Assembly (NCBI GenBank): GCA_907165065.1
Contig: OU015528.1
Span: 26,246,015 to 26,310,014 of the forward strand
Length of the DNA stretch: 64,000 bases
DNA from: Caprimulgus europaeus
Lineage: Eukaryota > Chordata > Aves > Caprimulgiformes > Caprimulgidae
Direction of reading: 5' to 3'
The notes under the pieces are model-generated. The model ran no database searches and was not told where the DNA came from. It was given only the letters and a program-made list of their open reading frames with translations. Below, piece by piece: positions 24,306 to 37,300 of the stretch (positions are counted from its first letter, which is position 1; each line of letters begins with the position of its first letter). The translations under genes were made by a program, and so were the position numbers.

Positions 24306-27028
24306 CTGCTTAACAGCGGTACAAGTCATTTTGTTCAGTTTCCTTCTGAAAATTAATCTCCGAGCTCTGAAGAAAAGATGTACATCTGTTTGTCCTTTGT
24401 TGTGGACAAATACATTAGTCTGTCCACAAGGAAAACAATATTAGCCCATGTACAGCTTGAAATAATCAATACATAGAATTAGCAATTGGGTAATTCATGT
24501 TAACACACTCACTGTGAAAATGAGAGGTTAAGGGCAAGATATCTCTTTTAATTATCAGAGCCGTGTGTCACAGACATTCCAGAAATAATGGTATCTGAAC
24601 ACTTCTAAAGCATTGTCAGGTAAATGAAAGACAAAAAAACATTCAAACTGTGATCTTCCTTATGATTTACCTCATTTTTTGCAGAATTATCTAGCTGCCC
24701 CAGTAACTTGCACAGATGGAAGCTGGCAAGCAAGATAAAGTCTTTTTGTATCTCTGGTTTATCATCCCTAGGATGCTCACCTCATCCACTTTTTGCAAGG
24801 AATCAGACAAAAAGCAGCCTAGAGGTACATAAAGATTGCTAAAGCTGTGTATTAGTAGCCACCATCTTCTAAAACAAAACAAAACCTAACAACAAAACAC
24901 AGCTGACACATCAGGTATTCTGATTATGGCTTATATCTTAGGGGAGCCTTCCAGAGAGAATGTTAATGGCAGACACACAATGCTGGAAATACGACTAGCA
25001 CCCTTCAGCTGTTGGAAGAGTGCTGTGGTGTATTTTGGTTTTCTTGACAAGAGCGCTTTTTTTTTTATAGCTGCTACTGTAATGATTTGGTGAAATGTGG
25101 AAGCTCAGTGAAGGTTCATGCTTCACACTAGAATTTATTTTCCTGACTAAGGAAGCAAATGGCAAGACAGTTGAGGGCAAGAAGATTGTTGTTTGTGCAG
25201 AAGCATATAAGAGATGTGAATAAGGAGATTTGCATAATGCACACTGGTGGGAGTTCTTTTCCAATTTAGCTCACCTATGTGGGAAGTTAATTATGGTGTT
25301 TCCTTTATTACTTATGTCTTTTCCAGAATAGTAGAGTAAAACGATGATGCAGCAGTAGGTATCTTTTTATATCTTCCTGTGGAAGATTGCTAAATACTCT
25401 GTCTCTAATTCTCATTCCAGTTACATATTATATATGAAAAGGACAGGTCTCTTCAGAGGGTGTTTTAAGTCATTGTTTGGTGTGCTATGTGCTGTAGCAA
25501 TCTCCACACATACATTTTAAGTCCTATTCAATCTGTTGATTATAATGCCCTGGAGAGACAAAATGGGTTAATATTTCAACACCGTGCTTATTAATGGTTA
25601 ACAATTTCATAGGAAGATGATATTCCCATACTGATAGTAGATGAGCTGAAGGAACAGGGTTGATTGTATTAGCTTGTCAAAAAAGATACAGGCACAGTTA
25701 CTGAAGCTTTGATAATGGTTAGAATTAAGTACTATAAAATAATAGATGTCTCTTGTGCTTTTCCTAATACTAAGATATTTGTTGGATTTGACAAGATTCC
25801 GTAAAAGACAGGTGAAAACATCTGTTATAGACAGTCAGTGTTAGCAGCAGGAGAGCAGATTGTCCTGTTGCTGGGACATGAAGAAAGCAAATCTAGGTGA
25901 AAAAATTTCTGTTACTACAGCTGCTTATCAAACACACACACATTTGTCCTCCAAGGCTTATTGCTTTGTTTTATTATGGAAACCCAAGTGAAGCAAACTT
26001 AAGTTAAAATGCTACCAAAGTGGACAGTGGGTTAAGCACCAGCTTTGCAGAGGTCTACATGGCCTCTCAGAGAAAAGCAGAGAGGAAGCAGATTCTAAAA
26101 TTCTTCACCACAATATTAAATAGTATTTTAAGACACGGTTAAGAAGGAAACGCCTTCCTTCCCCCTTCCCTGTTGTTTGCTCAGAATTTTTGGAGGGTTC
26201 AAGAGGTATCTGAATCTTTGTAAAGCAGAATTAACCACTAAATCAGCAACATTGTCTGGAGTCAAGTGAGCAGTGAAAGAGATCCTATTTCTCATTTGAT
26301 CTGAAAGGACTGTCTGGATGTATCCACTATCTCCAGAGGCAGGTTTATAACCTTTTGTACCCAAGTTCCCTAGGTTGCAAGCACTTGAATATAACTCCCA
26401 AAAACCTATCAGAAAGGCATCCCAAGCATTCAGCCTGAGCTGCTTAGGTCAAAGATTAAAGAGAAAAAACAGAGCAAAAGCAACTCCAGAAAGGAGTCAT
26501 ATTAAGGGTCCTTGTATTGCCTACCATATGGCTTGTGGAGATAGAAGATTTCTAATCTTTTACTGCCCTGTCACTCCAGGAAGCACATGCTGGACCTTCT
26601 GAAGTATCACAAACCACTGCAGACTAATAATCTCCTGGAAGGTCACATAAGAAAAATTCACTAACAAAGCAACTGGGACAGTATATTGACATTTGTGATA
26701 ATAAATATTATCAACAACATCAGCTAGAGTTCAGAGAAACACCTGAAATTCACATGTCAACATTGCTAGTGAGAATTATTGGAAAACCTTTTAGACTGAC
26801 ATTTTCCTGGCAGAGGTGATCAGCTCCAGGAATCCTTGTGCCTCAGGCATAATTCAATACCGTCTATATTCTTTGTCTCCTTGATCATAGATATTAGAGC
26901 TGGAGAAGACTCCCAGGCCACCAGATTGCTACACATTTTCAAGCCTTTCCCAGTGCTCATTTACTGAGAGGAAGTCCAGACAATGACACTTGTACCACTT
27001 CTTTCAGAAGATCATTTCTCCTCTTTAA

Positions 27029-27056
27029 GGGGTGGGGTGGGGAGGGGGGTGGTGGG
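27029..27056 (+). repeat. Strong G-quadruplex motif
   Basis: Four G runs of at least four bases are joined by single-base loops (GGGG T GGGG T GGGG A GGGGGG), followed by TGGTGGG. This fits the most stable intramolecular G-quadruplex pattern on the plus strand. No promoter or gene start is visible next to it. Confidence 0.85.
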
Positions 27057-30000
27057 AAACCCTGTTGTAAGATTCTTCAGCAGTGTCCGGTAAAGCAAAG
27101 CGCTGTTGTGCTGACAGGAAGAAACAAATTACATCTGCTTTACAATTTCCACCAGTGTGACTTAAATGTGCACAATGCCAAGTGACATAGAATCTGGCCC
27201 CCAGGATTTCACTTAAGAAAAGTTCTGTAGCAGTTAAATGTCTCAATTTTTTTACTTTCTGTTTTTACTTCTGTTATAGCTCCTGTCCATCTGTGAAGTC
27301 TAAAGCCCTTGCAGGAGCAATAGTCATGCACCACATCAGCCATTGTGCAAAAGGATAGAAGACTTGAGTCTGAATAGACCAAAATATTTCTAAGAGCATA
27401 GCACTGGTTTCTTCAAGAACTTGGCAAATCACTAAGTAAAAGCTATAAACATACAGGAGTGGAAAATCAAATAGAAAAATCACTTTAGATCTACTAATAG
27501 CCATCTCCCAGCCTATGATAACAAACCCCCTACTATATCCAAGAAAAAGAACTCAAAAAAAAAAAAAGGAAAGAAAAAAAAGCTGTAAATTATGTTTGTG
27601 TTATCCAGCCTCTGCTATATTGCTCACATCCCTGAATCCCTACACAATTCAGGTTATGGATATGGAAACCCTATTCAAACTTACCAAAGGCTTCAATGCT
27701 CCTAATTTCAAAGTCTACCTCTTTCTTATGGTTTTTGACACAGTCTGAACCAAATACCAGATATGGACAGATGATCACAAGCAATTGAGTTTCCATAGCT
27801 AGTTTCCATAGGTTATCATTTGTCACTGAGCCTCAGTGACTGGCTGTATATGTGTATGTCATCTAATACACAGGTGGAACAAAAAAGCTTAAATCATTGC
27901 AAAAGTCACATTTGCCATTTGTATAAGTAGCATTGAGATGAGGCTCAGTAAAATAAAATATTTATTTCTAATACAAACCATCTTCAGAATTTCAGCTAAC
28001 ATATTTTACTTCTCACTTGTAACAGACAAGGACCATTCATGCAATTAGGTAGCATAGCTTATCTGCCAGCTGGTAACTCCTTATGCCTCAGTAATTTGGT
28101 TGCTAGCTATTGTCCTGTTACATCCATAGTTTGGAAGGAGCAGGAGGCAGGCTTCCCACAGGTCAAATGCTATGAAGCCTTCCCAAAGGGAGAGCATGGA
28201 GAATTCTCACTCTTTGACACACCTTCCTAGCACAGTGTTCTCACATAAGGATCTGAATCATACACCAAGCAGGAGGGTTCAGCCAACACCTACATGGCTT
28301 GCTCTCACATAGCTTTACACCATGAACACTAAGGCATGTCTGGTTTATTTATTTATACATCACTGAAGGTATGTTAGATCAGTAATTGGAGCCAAATAAA
28401 ACCTGCTGGTTTTACAAATGGGGATTACTGGCTGAAGGTTTCTCATGTCACCTCTATACACTGAGGTAGGTCCCAGGATAGCTTTAGTGATGATTACCAA
28501 ACTATATACAAGCTGTCAAATCTGTTAGAATCAGGGGTTAAAATAATACACACTCTGTATTGAATAATTGCTAAAAATGACCTGAGGCATAAAAATATTG
28601 TTTGAGATGTTGTAAATAATGCAGCTGGATTTAACTGCAATTTGATATGTCTGTTCTGATTTTTTTCCATGTAGCCTGGCCCCAAGTGTCTTTTCAGGTC
28701 TGCTCTTCAGTCAATGTTAGCCACAAAAGCAACAGTACCTCTATGTACAAGTATACAAACATCTAGGTCAATCTGAGGTCAAAGCTCGACTAAAGGAGGC
28801 AGCATGTAATAAATATAAATGAAGTATATTATTATGATGAATAAAAGTGGTTTACATTAATGTGAACAAGCTTGACTGATAGTGAGTACATTTCCAAGAC
28901 ACAGGGTCAAGCTTGGTGCATCAGCAAGGCTGAGGGGCTGAATGAGATGCATCGCTGCAAGCAACTCTGAGACAAAATCCCCAAATAGGCTATGATCTCA
29001 TAGAGCAGACTTATCAATTATGGTACTAAAGCCATCCTGACAGTAGACTTTCTGTTACCTTTTTCAAATCTTTGCTGTCACTGTCAAAGGAAGTGCTATT
29101 TCTTTCCTGTTGTAGCTTTTTTCCACAGGAGGCTAGGACTGGTAATACTTGTTTGGTTTAATTACAGAGGCATGCTCTTCCATTTTATTCTTCCCTCTCT
29201 GCAATTTTTACTGTCAAGTAAATATTCCTTAAAAAATTATGTGTTTTTCTTTATCTATGGTATACCAATATTTGAAGTTTGTATTTGGGAGATGCATCCT
29301 CTGGAAAAATACAGCAGGAGGCATTCCTGATAGGAACTTGACCTTTTTTTTAAGTTTTGTATGTAATTCGTGTGCAGTGATGGGCTGAGTTCTGACAAGG
29401 ACTAACTCCATATAGTGTAACTCTATGCAAACAGGGAGCAGCTCATCCATGAGCCTACCTGCTAAGTAGGTTTTCAGTGAGGCTCCCTGGAGTACAGTGA
29501 AAACAGAAGCACTGTGCAAAACACTGGGCTAGTTTGTGCTCAAGCACTTGGGATCTTGCTGCTGGACTCAGCACTAACCTGAGTAGCCAGACTTGCTGTC
29601 TGGGTGATTATGGTTCAGAGAAGCACAGCAGAAAAAACCCTTTTCAGTGGACAAAAGACTAGAAAATAAATAAATAAAAATAAATTTAAAAAACCACCCA
29701 CAACCAAACAACAGGGGCAGTCAAAAGATTCTGGATAAAGTGCTACAGAAAGGAGTGGGAGGCACAACTTGTACCATATCTGATTTCCTTTCCCATCATT
29801 TAATAGAGGTCTGGAGAATGAGGAAGGTGTGATGAAATGTTAAACAGCAACACACAAGTCTTCTGTATTTGGAGTGCAAATGACTAGTGACATAGAACAT
29901 TCCATTAAATGATGTCCATGAAAAGCAAGCACAGAGTGAATCATCCATCCACACAGGCTTGCAATAAGAATGTTGCAGAACTCATCTCTGGGCTGATATT

Positions 30001-31551
30001 GCTGCTATTTAATGTAGTTTCTAGCAAGCCATTTATCATATTTATGGCTACATCTAACCCTTTTTACTATGTTCTTTTTTCACGAGTTCTCCTAGAGAAA
30101 GGCTATTCCATAGCTTTATGAAGCTATGAACTGGAGAATAATGCATGACCTAAAGCAAATGGAGGTGAATGATGCCCATATTATACTGGTTAGACAGACC
30201 TGTCAAAGAACTGCTGATATATCAAACACTGTTGACCAACTTTGCCATGCCTATAGTTTCTACAATAGACAACAAAATGTAATCGAAGGTGTGCTTCAAA
30301 AGCTCCCATTACCTTGGGATTTGCAGCAAATCTGAAAACTTTTATCACTTTTTGAAAACTGAAATCTTAATCCTCATCTGTGCACTGCAAATTCCTGGCT
30401 TTTCAGCAACAGGATAGGAGCACTGCCTAACCCTTCTAAATAATCATTTTCTCTGAGACTGCACTTGAAAAAAAATATGCAGAGCTTATTAAAAATGTAG
30501 GTACCTTTCAGACTACTTAGTGCCTTCCAATAATTTGGATTGTTGAAAAATACAAACACTATGTAGCAGCTGCTGGACCACACACCATGTGAAAGAAAGA
30601 AAAACATGTTTCTGTTGAGAGGTTTCTCAGGAGCTTCATACCATGCAAATCCTTCTGCTTCAGCTAAATCCCTGGAGTATGTAATCCTGATACAGCTAAA
30701 CTGTTCTTGGATCATTTACTTCCCAAGAAGCTTACTTTGCTGCATGCTTGGTGTACAATTATTTATAGAGAAAGGCCTGTCCCTTTGCAAAGCACAAAAC
30801 AACTTGTGGCAACTCAGTTGGCACTCGATCTGCATCTTTTTTTTTGTCTTTTTTTTTCCCCCAGAAGTAAAATTCATTAAAATATCACACACATTCTCTG
30901 AGGAGCTACAGAACATAACAAGAACTTACAAAAGCTTCTGTTAAATAAGACTGGATGTTTGTATTCCCCAATATCTAGGAGAAGCAGGGAAATAAAAGAG
31001 CAAGGTAAATGATGCTTCCACATACTCTTGAATTTTCTGAGCCTGAACCATATCTCTGTGGTTAATTAACAGTCTTTATTAATGTTTTCAATTGCTTTTA
31101 CAATCCATTGGTATTTTGTCATCTGTTACATTTTGTGGCAATTAATTTTAGCAAAGAAATGAGCATCTTCAGTTCCCTTTAACGACTGCAAACTTAAAGA
31201 AAACTTGAACTTTTCTGGATTGGATCTTTAGGCTTCCTGTGATTTTGTTTTCCTTTTCTTCAAAATTTGGATATTGATACTTACTTATCTGTCTCACTGG
31301 CATGAGTCATTCTACCAGTTATTTTACTAACATTTGTTACAGAGACCTGTTGATTCAATAACATGTGTTAATCTGTACTGATGACATTTAGGCAAGGTGT
31401 TATTCATTTCTTGATATTCTTTTTAATTAAAGCTTGTTCATGACAACTGAAGTTGTGCAAACTTCTAATACATGTAACTGCATGCAAAAAAAATTCTTAA
31501 TCCTGGTCAAATTCCAAATTTTAATTTGATTGATGAGTCCTATATCTTAGC

Positions 31552-31567
31552 AGAGAGAGAGAGAGAG
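31552..31567 (+). repeat. (AG)8 microsatellite
   Basis: Eight perfect AG units. Confidence 0.95.
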
Positions 31568-32243
31568 TTAGTGGAAGATTATTTCTTTAAAAGTTACTAT
31601 ATATATACAAACTCTATTTTGTTATTAGAAGTTGTTTGTTGAAACGCTATTCTACCATCTATAGATGATTTCTGAGTTTCTGATATCTTTGTTCAATGTA
31701 CTTTTAATATTAGAGACTCGCAAGAGTGTTATATTCTCATAGTTCTTGTCTAAATGTTATAGATGCAAGTGTTTCATACAGCTTAGTCAAAGATTGCACT
31801 GGAATCGAAAATACAATAATGAAAGGAGTTCTGAATGATGGGCTGACAAATAGTGAAAGGAAATAAGGAGATTGCATGAACACACTGAGAAAGAGAAAAT
31901 TATAGTTCATTTCTCCACAAGAAACTGCTGATAACAGAACTAAAATAGGAAGGCTACTTCCTACTTCTTCGTCTCTCCCCATGAGTATGTATGATCTGAA
32001 GATTAGATTGGATCGTGCGAATTGCAGAGCTGCTTCTTTGAGTTTAGCAGAAGATCCAAAGAAGAGGTTGTCTTCCTATAGTCCCACAGCAACATCCTCT
32101 GATTTAGGCCACAAGGTGATGGAGTGACATCGGGGTTAAGTACTGATAAGAGTTACCTTTGTCCACAGAGCTGCCTAGAGCCAGTCAGCAGGAAAATCAT
32201 GAAAGTGCGGAATTTTGGTTTTGCACTAGGTAGTGTTGTAGGC

Positions 32244-32259
32244 AAAAAAAAAAAAAAAA
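32244..32259 (+). repeat. A16 homopolymer
   Basis: Sixteen A in a row. No retrocopy body is recognisable upstream, so it is not called a poly(A) tail. Confidence 0.95.
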
Positions 32260-33099
32260 GCATAAATGGTGAATGTGGACAGGTAACACATGCATATATG
32301 TGTGTGAGTGAATGCTCAAAACTGAACTTCTGAACTCTAAAGCAGAAGCATGTTCCTTGCTAGTTGTAGCTAGTAAGGGCTAGTCATACATTTAAATAAC
32401 ACCTGGACTAAACAGACATGGCATGTCTTGAGCACCACTGCTCATAAAGAGACATGAAATAGGAGCAATAATTAGGAAGCTGATCACACATGGTGCTCCT
32501 GCCCACAGACTGTGTTGCCTCTGGGAAAAAAGGAGTATGAAGAACTTGGATGGAGGAAAGATCCTAAAGGTGGGAGGAGATCCTGGAGATCAGGGAGATG
32601 GATGGAGATGAATGCCAGGGGCATCCAGAGACCTTGGTGGGTGACGCTGAAGACTGACAACTATGAGCAGTAGCACACTGTCAACTGACTTGACTTTCTG
32701 CCCAGCCTTCCTGGGCCAGCAGTGATCACTTGTGGGAAGGAGAAGTTGAGACCAAGTGAGGGTAATGCTGGTGGGGGGAAAGTGAGAGTGAAGCAGTCAG
32801 GTGGAACAAAAGCTTGAATCTTGGTGGTTCTTAAATAAACCCCACTATTCAGATCCACCATCAGCTGCTGACAGGTCAGCACAGCACACACAGGTAAATG
32901 GAAAGCCCAAGAACAGTCAAGTCAGCTGGTAATTAGTGGGCACTTTGGTAGGACAACACCTTTTCAAATTGGTTCACAGAGAATAGGTTGCTTCTTATGT
33001 TTTGACCCTCTCTGGGGGTCAAAACTGAACCCCATCTTGGTTTAGTACTATTTTGTCTGGGGCTAATTGCCTAGAGACTATTTGTACTGGAGACACCTG

Positions 33100-33920
33100 G
33101 ATAACCTCACAACTCTTTTTGAGATCATCTTGCTTCTAACCTCCTAGGATTTTGCTCATGCTCCAGGCAGAAATGTCTTCGAGTAATTCTTTGTGATTTT
33201 TAGGTATAAGTTATCCAGGCCTGCTGATTTGAAATGATTTAGCCCCTGTACAAGGGGGTTTCAGTATCTTTCTCAGCTCTTAACTGAGTACATCATCTTC
33301 ACATGAAAGAAGCACTTCCTCTAGTTTCGTTTCGAAAACAGAACAGGGATTTATTTATTGTACACTCCTGCATTTCCTGTCTCATTACTTATGGCATTAT
33401 CATCTCTAGTAATGGGCTTGTGTAATTGCTGGGATTCCATTTATTCCTAATATACTTTTTAAAAGCTCCTTATTTTATGTTGCCCAGAGACAAATCCATA
33501 ATGTTATTAGCCTCTCTTATCAATTATTTTCACTTCACAAATTATATTGATTATTATCCATTTATTTCTTTTCTTCTGTTACATTTTGTTGGATTTCCCC
33601 CATTTATGGTAGCTTCTTTCACTTCATGCCTCCAACAGAAGGATCTAGGGCTAAAGTTGCTTTTGGGGATTCACAGATTTCCTGCCATATAACAAATCTT
33701 TTTGAATAAATCTAAATTACATTTTACAGCAATATTTTTTCTTCCATTTAGTTCTGCTCCCTTTGACTCCTTCAAAAATACCCAATGTATATGTTCCAGG
33801 TTGGATCTGCCCTAATTTTTGGCCACAATAAATGTAATTGTCTCAATTTTGGTCTCTATACAAGCACAATCTTCCAGTTCAGTGATTAATTCACCTTCAT
33901 CTTCCATAATAAAGTTGAAA
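33100..33920 (-). mobile_element. Deeply decayed CR1-clade LINE relic
   Basis: Read on the minus strand, the section from about 33530 down to 33280 gives the CR1 linker pattern across several frames: KYIRNK-like text, then SPLLEDDNAISNE-like text, then VYNK and FSKRN. These correspond to the block just before RT in the intact family (xKYINNKK, PLLDSEGNIATKD, EILNEFFASVF). Next comes HFKSAGLDNLYLKI (near 33235), matching the KSxGPDxIxPRxL finger block. Similar wording is familiar to me from very old CR1 copies in turtles and crocodilians. Upstream text to about 33920 fits the endonuclease-linker region only weakly. All frames are broken, so the copy is long dead. Confidence 0.55.
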
Positions 33921-36540
33921 ATAAATTCACTTTGCAATGGCTTCTGAATTAGAATATTTTTCATTTTGATTTTTTTCAGAACTTTGATGATCTTGTACTA
34001 CTGGTAGAAGGAAGCCCTTAGAGCACATGTCCCCTCACTAAGAGTCTCTGTCACGTACCAGCCTTCCTTATTACTCTGTCTTAGTTTAATGCTCTCCTGG
34101 CTGTACCATCTAGTCCTTATGAAAAAAATTATTCCCCTACAGATATAACATTCAAATTATTGCATTAATCTCAGACAGCTGTGGCAAACCTGTGGTGTGG
34201 ATGGAAGAATGAGCAATCTCACTGCAGGAGTAATGCACTGCCCTTTCCTCTGCCCCTTTTCTCTACCCAGCCCTACTCCTGAGAAGGGAGTGGGAGAGGG
34301 GAGGGGAGCTTCGTTATTCCCTGTGAGCTTATGTGCACACAGCATGATGATCTCTGTAAATACCAAGCAGTTCTAGTTAGTAAATAATGCAGCAAGCTGA
34401 AAAACATTTAAAAATTAAGAAGCCTTATCTATTGCAAGACCTGTGAACTCAATTATCTATGGTTGGTCCACCTTTAGCTAGGGTTACTTTGCGTAGCATC
34501 ATGACAAAGCTTTGGAAGGCTTTCTAATGTCAAGATAATACGAAGTTTCCTTTTAAACGGGTGAGGGTTTATTGCATATAATCAGGAAATAAATGCCAGT
34601 CTGGCATATTTATTTGTTTTATACCAGACCTTTGAGAAAAAGCTATTAGTGGTTTGCAACCAAATCTTCTTTGCCTTTGGCCTGAAGCAAAGGAACAGGA
34701 TGATCTTGAAGTCCAAAATTGCATTACTGTCATCTAGTTCAGAATTTGGATGATGGCGAGTAAACAAATTATAACATGTAGGTTAAGATCAACATGTATT
34801 GGCAGTGGCATGGGAACATAGCCCATCCATTTTTCCTGTAGCCCCCTGCCTAAAAAAATATTCCACACTGAGATTCAGCTGGCTATAGTATCAGATTTAA
34901 TACTGTCCTGCATTGTTGTTAGAAACAGCTTCCTTTGGAAGCACAGAAATCAGGATCCTATTCCTGTAGGAGCAGAAAAACAAATCATTCAGCTTTTGTT
35001 GTTTCAGCAGCTGTTCATGGATACTGGACCCTGATTACAACAAGCAGAGAGCAGGTGTGGTTTTTTTATGCCTTGAACTATCTGCTGATCCAAATACTAC
35101 AGTATTAATGAAAAGATATCTGTAAATCTCAGTAGCTTTAGGTCAATCATATGGTCAAACTGTTTGAGTCAAACCTTTCATCCCTTTTCTACCTGTGGCA
35201 AAATGTCAAAAGACAGTTGTCTTAAACTGAGCACTAGTCTGTAATTGTTACCCCAGCTAAATCTATCTCAAATTATGATACTGTACCAAGGCAAAGTATT
35301 TTGTGGTAGCTGTGAGCAAAGAAGGGAGTGATCCAAGTCTCTAATGCTGATTCTTGCAGGATTTTTTGCTGCTCTCTCTTCTTCACATTGCAACCTTAAA
35401 AGTCCTCTCATCTCTATCAGTAGCATTTATCCTTGTAATCTTTAGGTATTGCATTAATTACCATGTTGCATTAATTACCACTTTAACCATGAGCTTTCTC
35501 CTATATCCACATATGGATAAAATTTAATTGTCTTCTGGCTTCTGGAAAGAGCCAACACTGAATAAAACTGATCCATTAACTCATCATAATTTCAGTCCCC
35601 AAAACAGATTTGCTGGATAGAGATTAGTTCAAGAGATATTCGCTCACATTGAAAGATGCGTGTACAATTAAGTGTCTTCTTTATTCAATGGCTGTCTTCT
35701 TTTGTGTGGAATATAGCCCATTATCATTTGTATGGGTATTTTATGTAACTATACAGTTAGATGGAAGTATCCCTCTTCTTGCCCAGACTGTCAGTGACAT
35801 CCCTTGTTTAAAGTATTTTTGAATACTAATTAGGTTGTCACTGCCCCTGTCTTTAGTGTCTGCTAGAAGGCAGCTCCCATCCAGTAACCCCCTTGAAGTT
35901 ACCATAGATCTTGCTAATTATCTGTTTCCCCATAATTCCAGTGGATAAGACCCTGTACAATCTGTGACAAACGGGGCCTAAATTATGCAGTAAGTGCCCC
36001 TGGATTCTCTGACATTCTAACACAGCAAGCTGGAAATACTGCAGCTTCAGGTAAATTTAAAAAATTGAGATTATTATTGCATAATAAAAATATGAATAAT
36101 AAAATGAATAAACCATGAAAGAAATTCCTTGCATTATTTGTCACAGTAAATTAAACTTGTTTTACCCTACACCTGTACTTCTCTGCTTCTGAAATGTACA
36201 TAAAATGAAGAACTGAAGGGCAAAAAATTATCAGGGGTAACTGACAGCAGTTACACTGCCTACAAGGTAATTTGGGATTTGGGGCACTAAGGAAGTGATT
36301 TGAGACTCAGGATTCAGAACACAGCATGAATGTTTCTGCTTAAAAGACAAGGTTGTGAAAAGCCTAGCTGGTTAACATGTTAAATGGCATGAGAGAACTG
36401 CAATTTCAGTCTGTTTGCACATGGGAAAACAGTGCTGAGCTGCTTGTGGCTATGCTAAAGAATATTTGACAGAATACTGCTATCCAGAAAGCAATGTTGC
36501 ACTGCCTAAATTTCAGGGTGGAAGGGTGTGTCTCAAGTAG
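33921..36540. other. Unique stretch
   Basis: No gene was recognised. A 15-nt word (TTGCATTAATTACCA) is tandemly duplicated at 35449-35463 and 35466-35480. Otherwise the sequence is unremarkable and AT-rich. Confidence 0.55.
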
Positions 36541-37300
36541 TCAAGAGGAAAAACTGAAGAGAGCGTATGTCTTAGAGCGGCACAAGGGCAGAGATGGACC
36601 AAGATGCCTCCTGAATCTTGGGGCCAGCTGGTGACTTTGCCTGAGGGACTCGGGTTCCCACCTCAACTGTTCTGCCAAAGTCACTGCTCCTGTCATCAGG
36701 CTGGTGGCAGCCCCAGGACAGGAGGGAGGAAGAAATACTTTGTCTTGCATGATGTAGCAGCACTCGGTGGCTGAAGGGGACAAGCTTCCAGCTGCCATCA
36801 TGAAGCTGGCGGGTCCTCTGTTTTCAATCCACATCAAATAATTCTGTAGCTCAAACTGGCAGCCCAATGCATTTGCTGCCAGATGATACCAAATGCCTTT
36901 CGCACTTTAGCTTTCCTCTTCCCACCATAAATACTCAATCAGTCTAGGCAAGGGCTAAGTATGGGCACATGCTCAGCTCACCAGCCCCTGCAGAACAGAA
37001 CACTCTGTATCCTCACCACTAAAACATTTCTGGAGCCATGTGGGAGCTGTGGCTCCAGAGTCCGCTTGAAAACGGGAACAGCAATGCCCAGGGAATGTGT
37101 CTACTGCAGAGCTCTGAATCCAAGGCAGTGCTGCTTCACTTTCTACTTGTTTTTGTGGGTCTCTTTTAACTGGTGAACTTGTGAATCCCCCTGGCTCAGA
37201 CTGCAGATGTGAGACATGCTGGCCTCCATGTGTGCTGATTTTGTGGATCCAGATGGGCAAAGGGACATGAGATTAGTCCCTTGCTGCTTTGTCCCCTCCA
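36541..37300. other. GC-richer block with overlapping short frames
   Basis: This section is clearly richer in GC than its flanks and carries frames on both strands (minus 108 and 63 codons at 36541-36867, plus 71 and minus 95 codons at 36961-37260). None shows a domain, and the frames shadow each other. It may be an unrecognised repeat or an exon-bearing segment; I cannot tell. Confidence 0.3.

Larger units (their letters stand above)
20321..27028. other. Long AT-rich stretch without recognised genes
   Basis: No gene is supported over 6.7 kb. It contains a short perfect hairpin (22661-22689), a (GAAA) run (24281-24305), T and A homopolymers, and a weak MIR-like word (CTCAGTTTCCCCAGATGTC near 23430). 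G-rich words lie at 21224-21246. All frames are short and lack domains. Confidence 0.55.
27057..33099. other. Long AT-rich stretch without recognised genes
   Basis: No gene is supported. Simple sequence includes A-rich DNA at 27555-27582, (AAAT)n at 29661-29693, (AG)8 at 31552-31567 and A16 at 32244-32259. A 9-bp stem with a 7-nt loop (TTTTGACCC / GGGTCAAAA) lies at 33001-33025. Frames at 29229-29519 and 30374-30944 have no domain. Confidence 0.55.

Noticed and set aside
26884..27020. Possible old CR1 3' end (GATCATAGATATTAGAGCTG)
   Set aside because: Only the first 20-30 bases resemble a CR1 end. The rest does not follow any CR1 layout I know.
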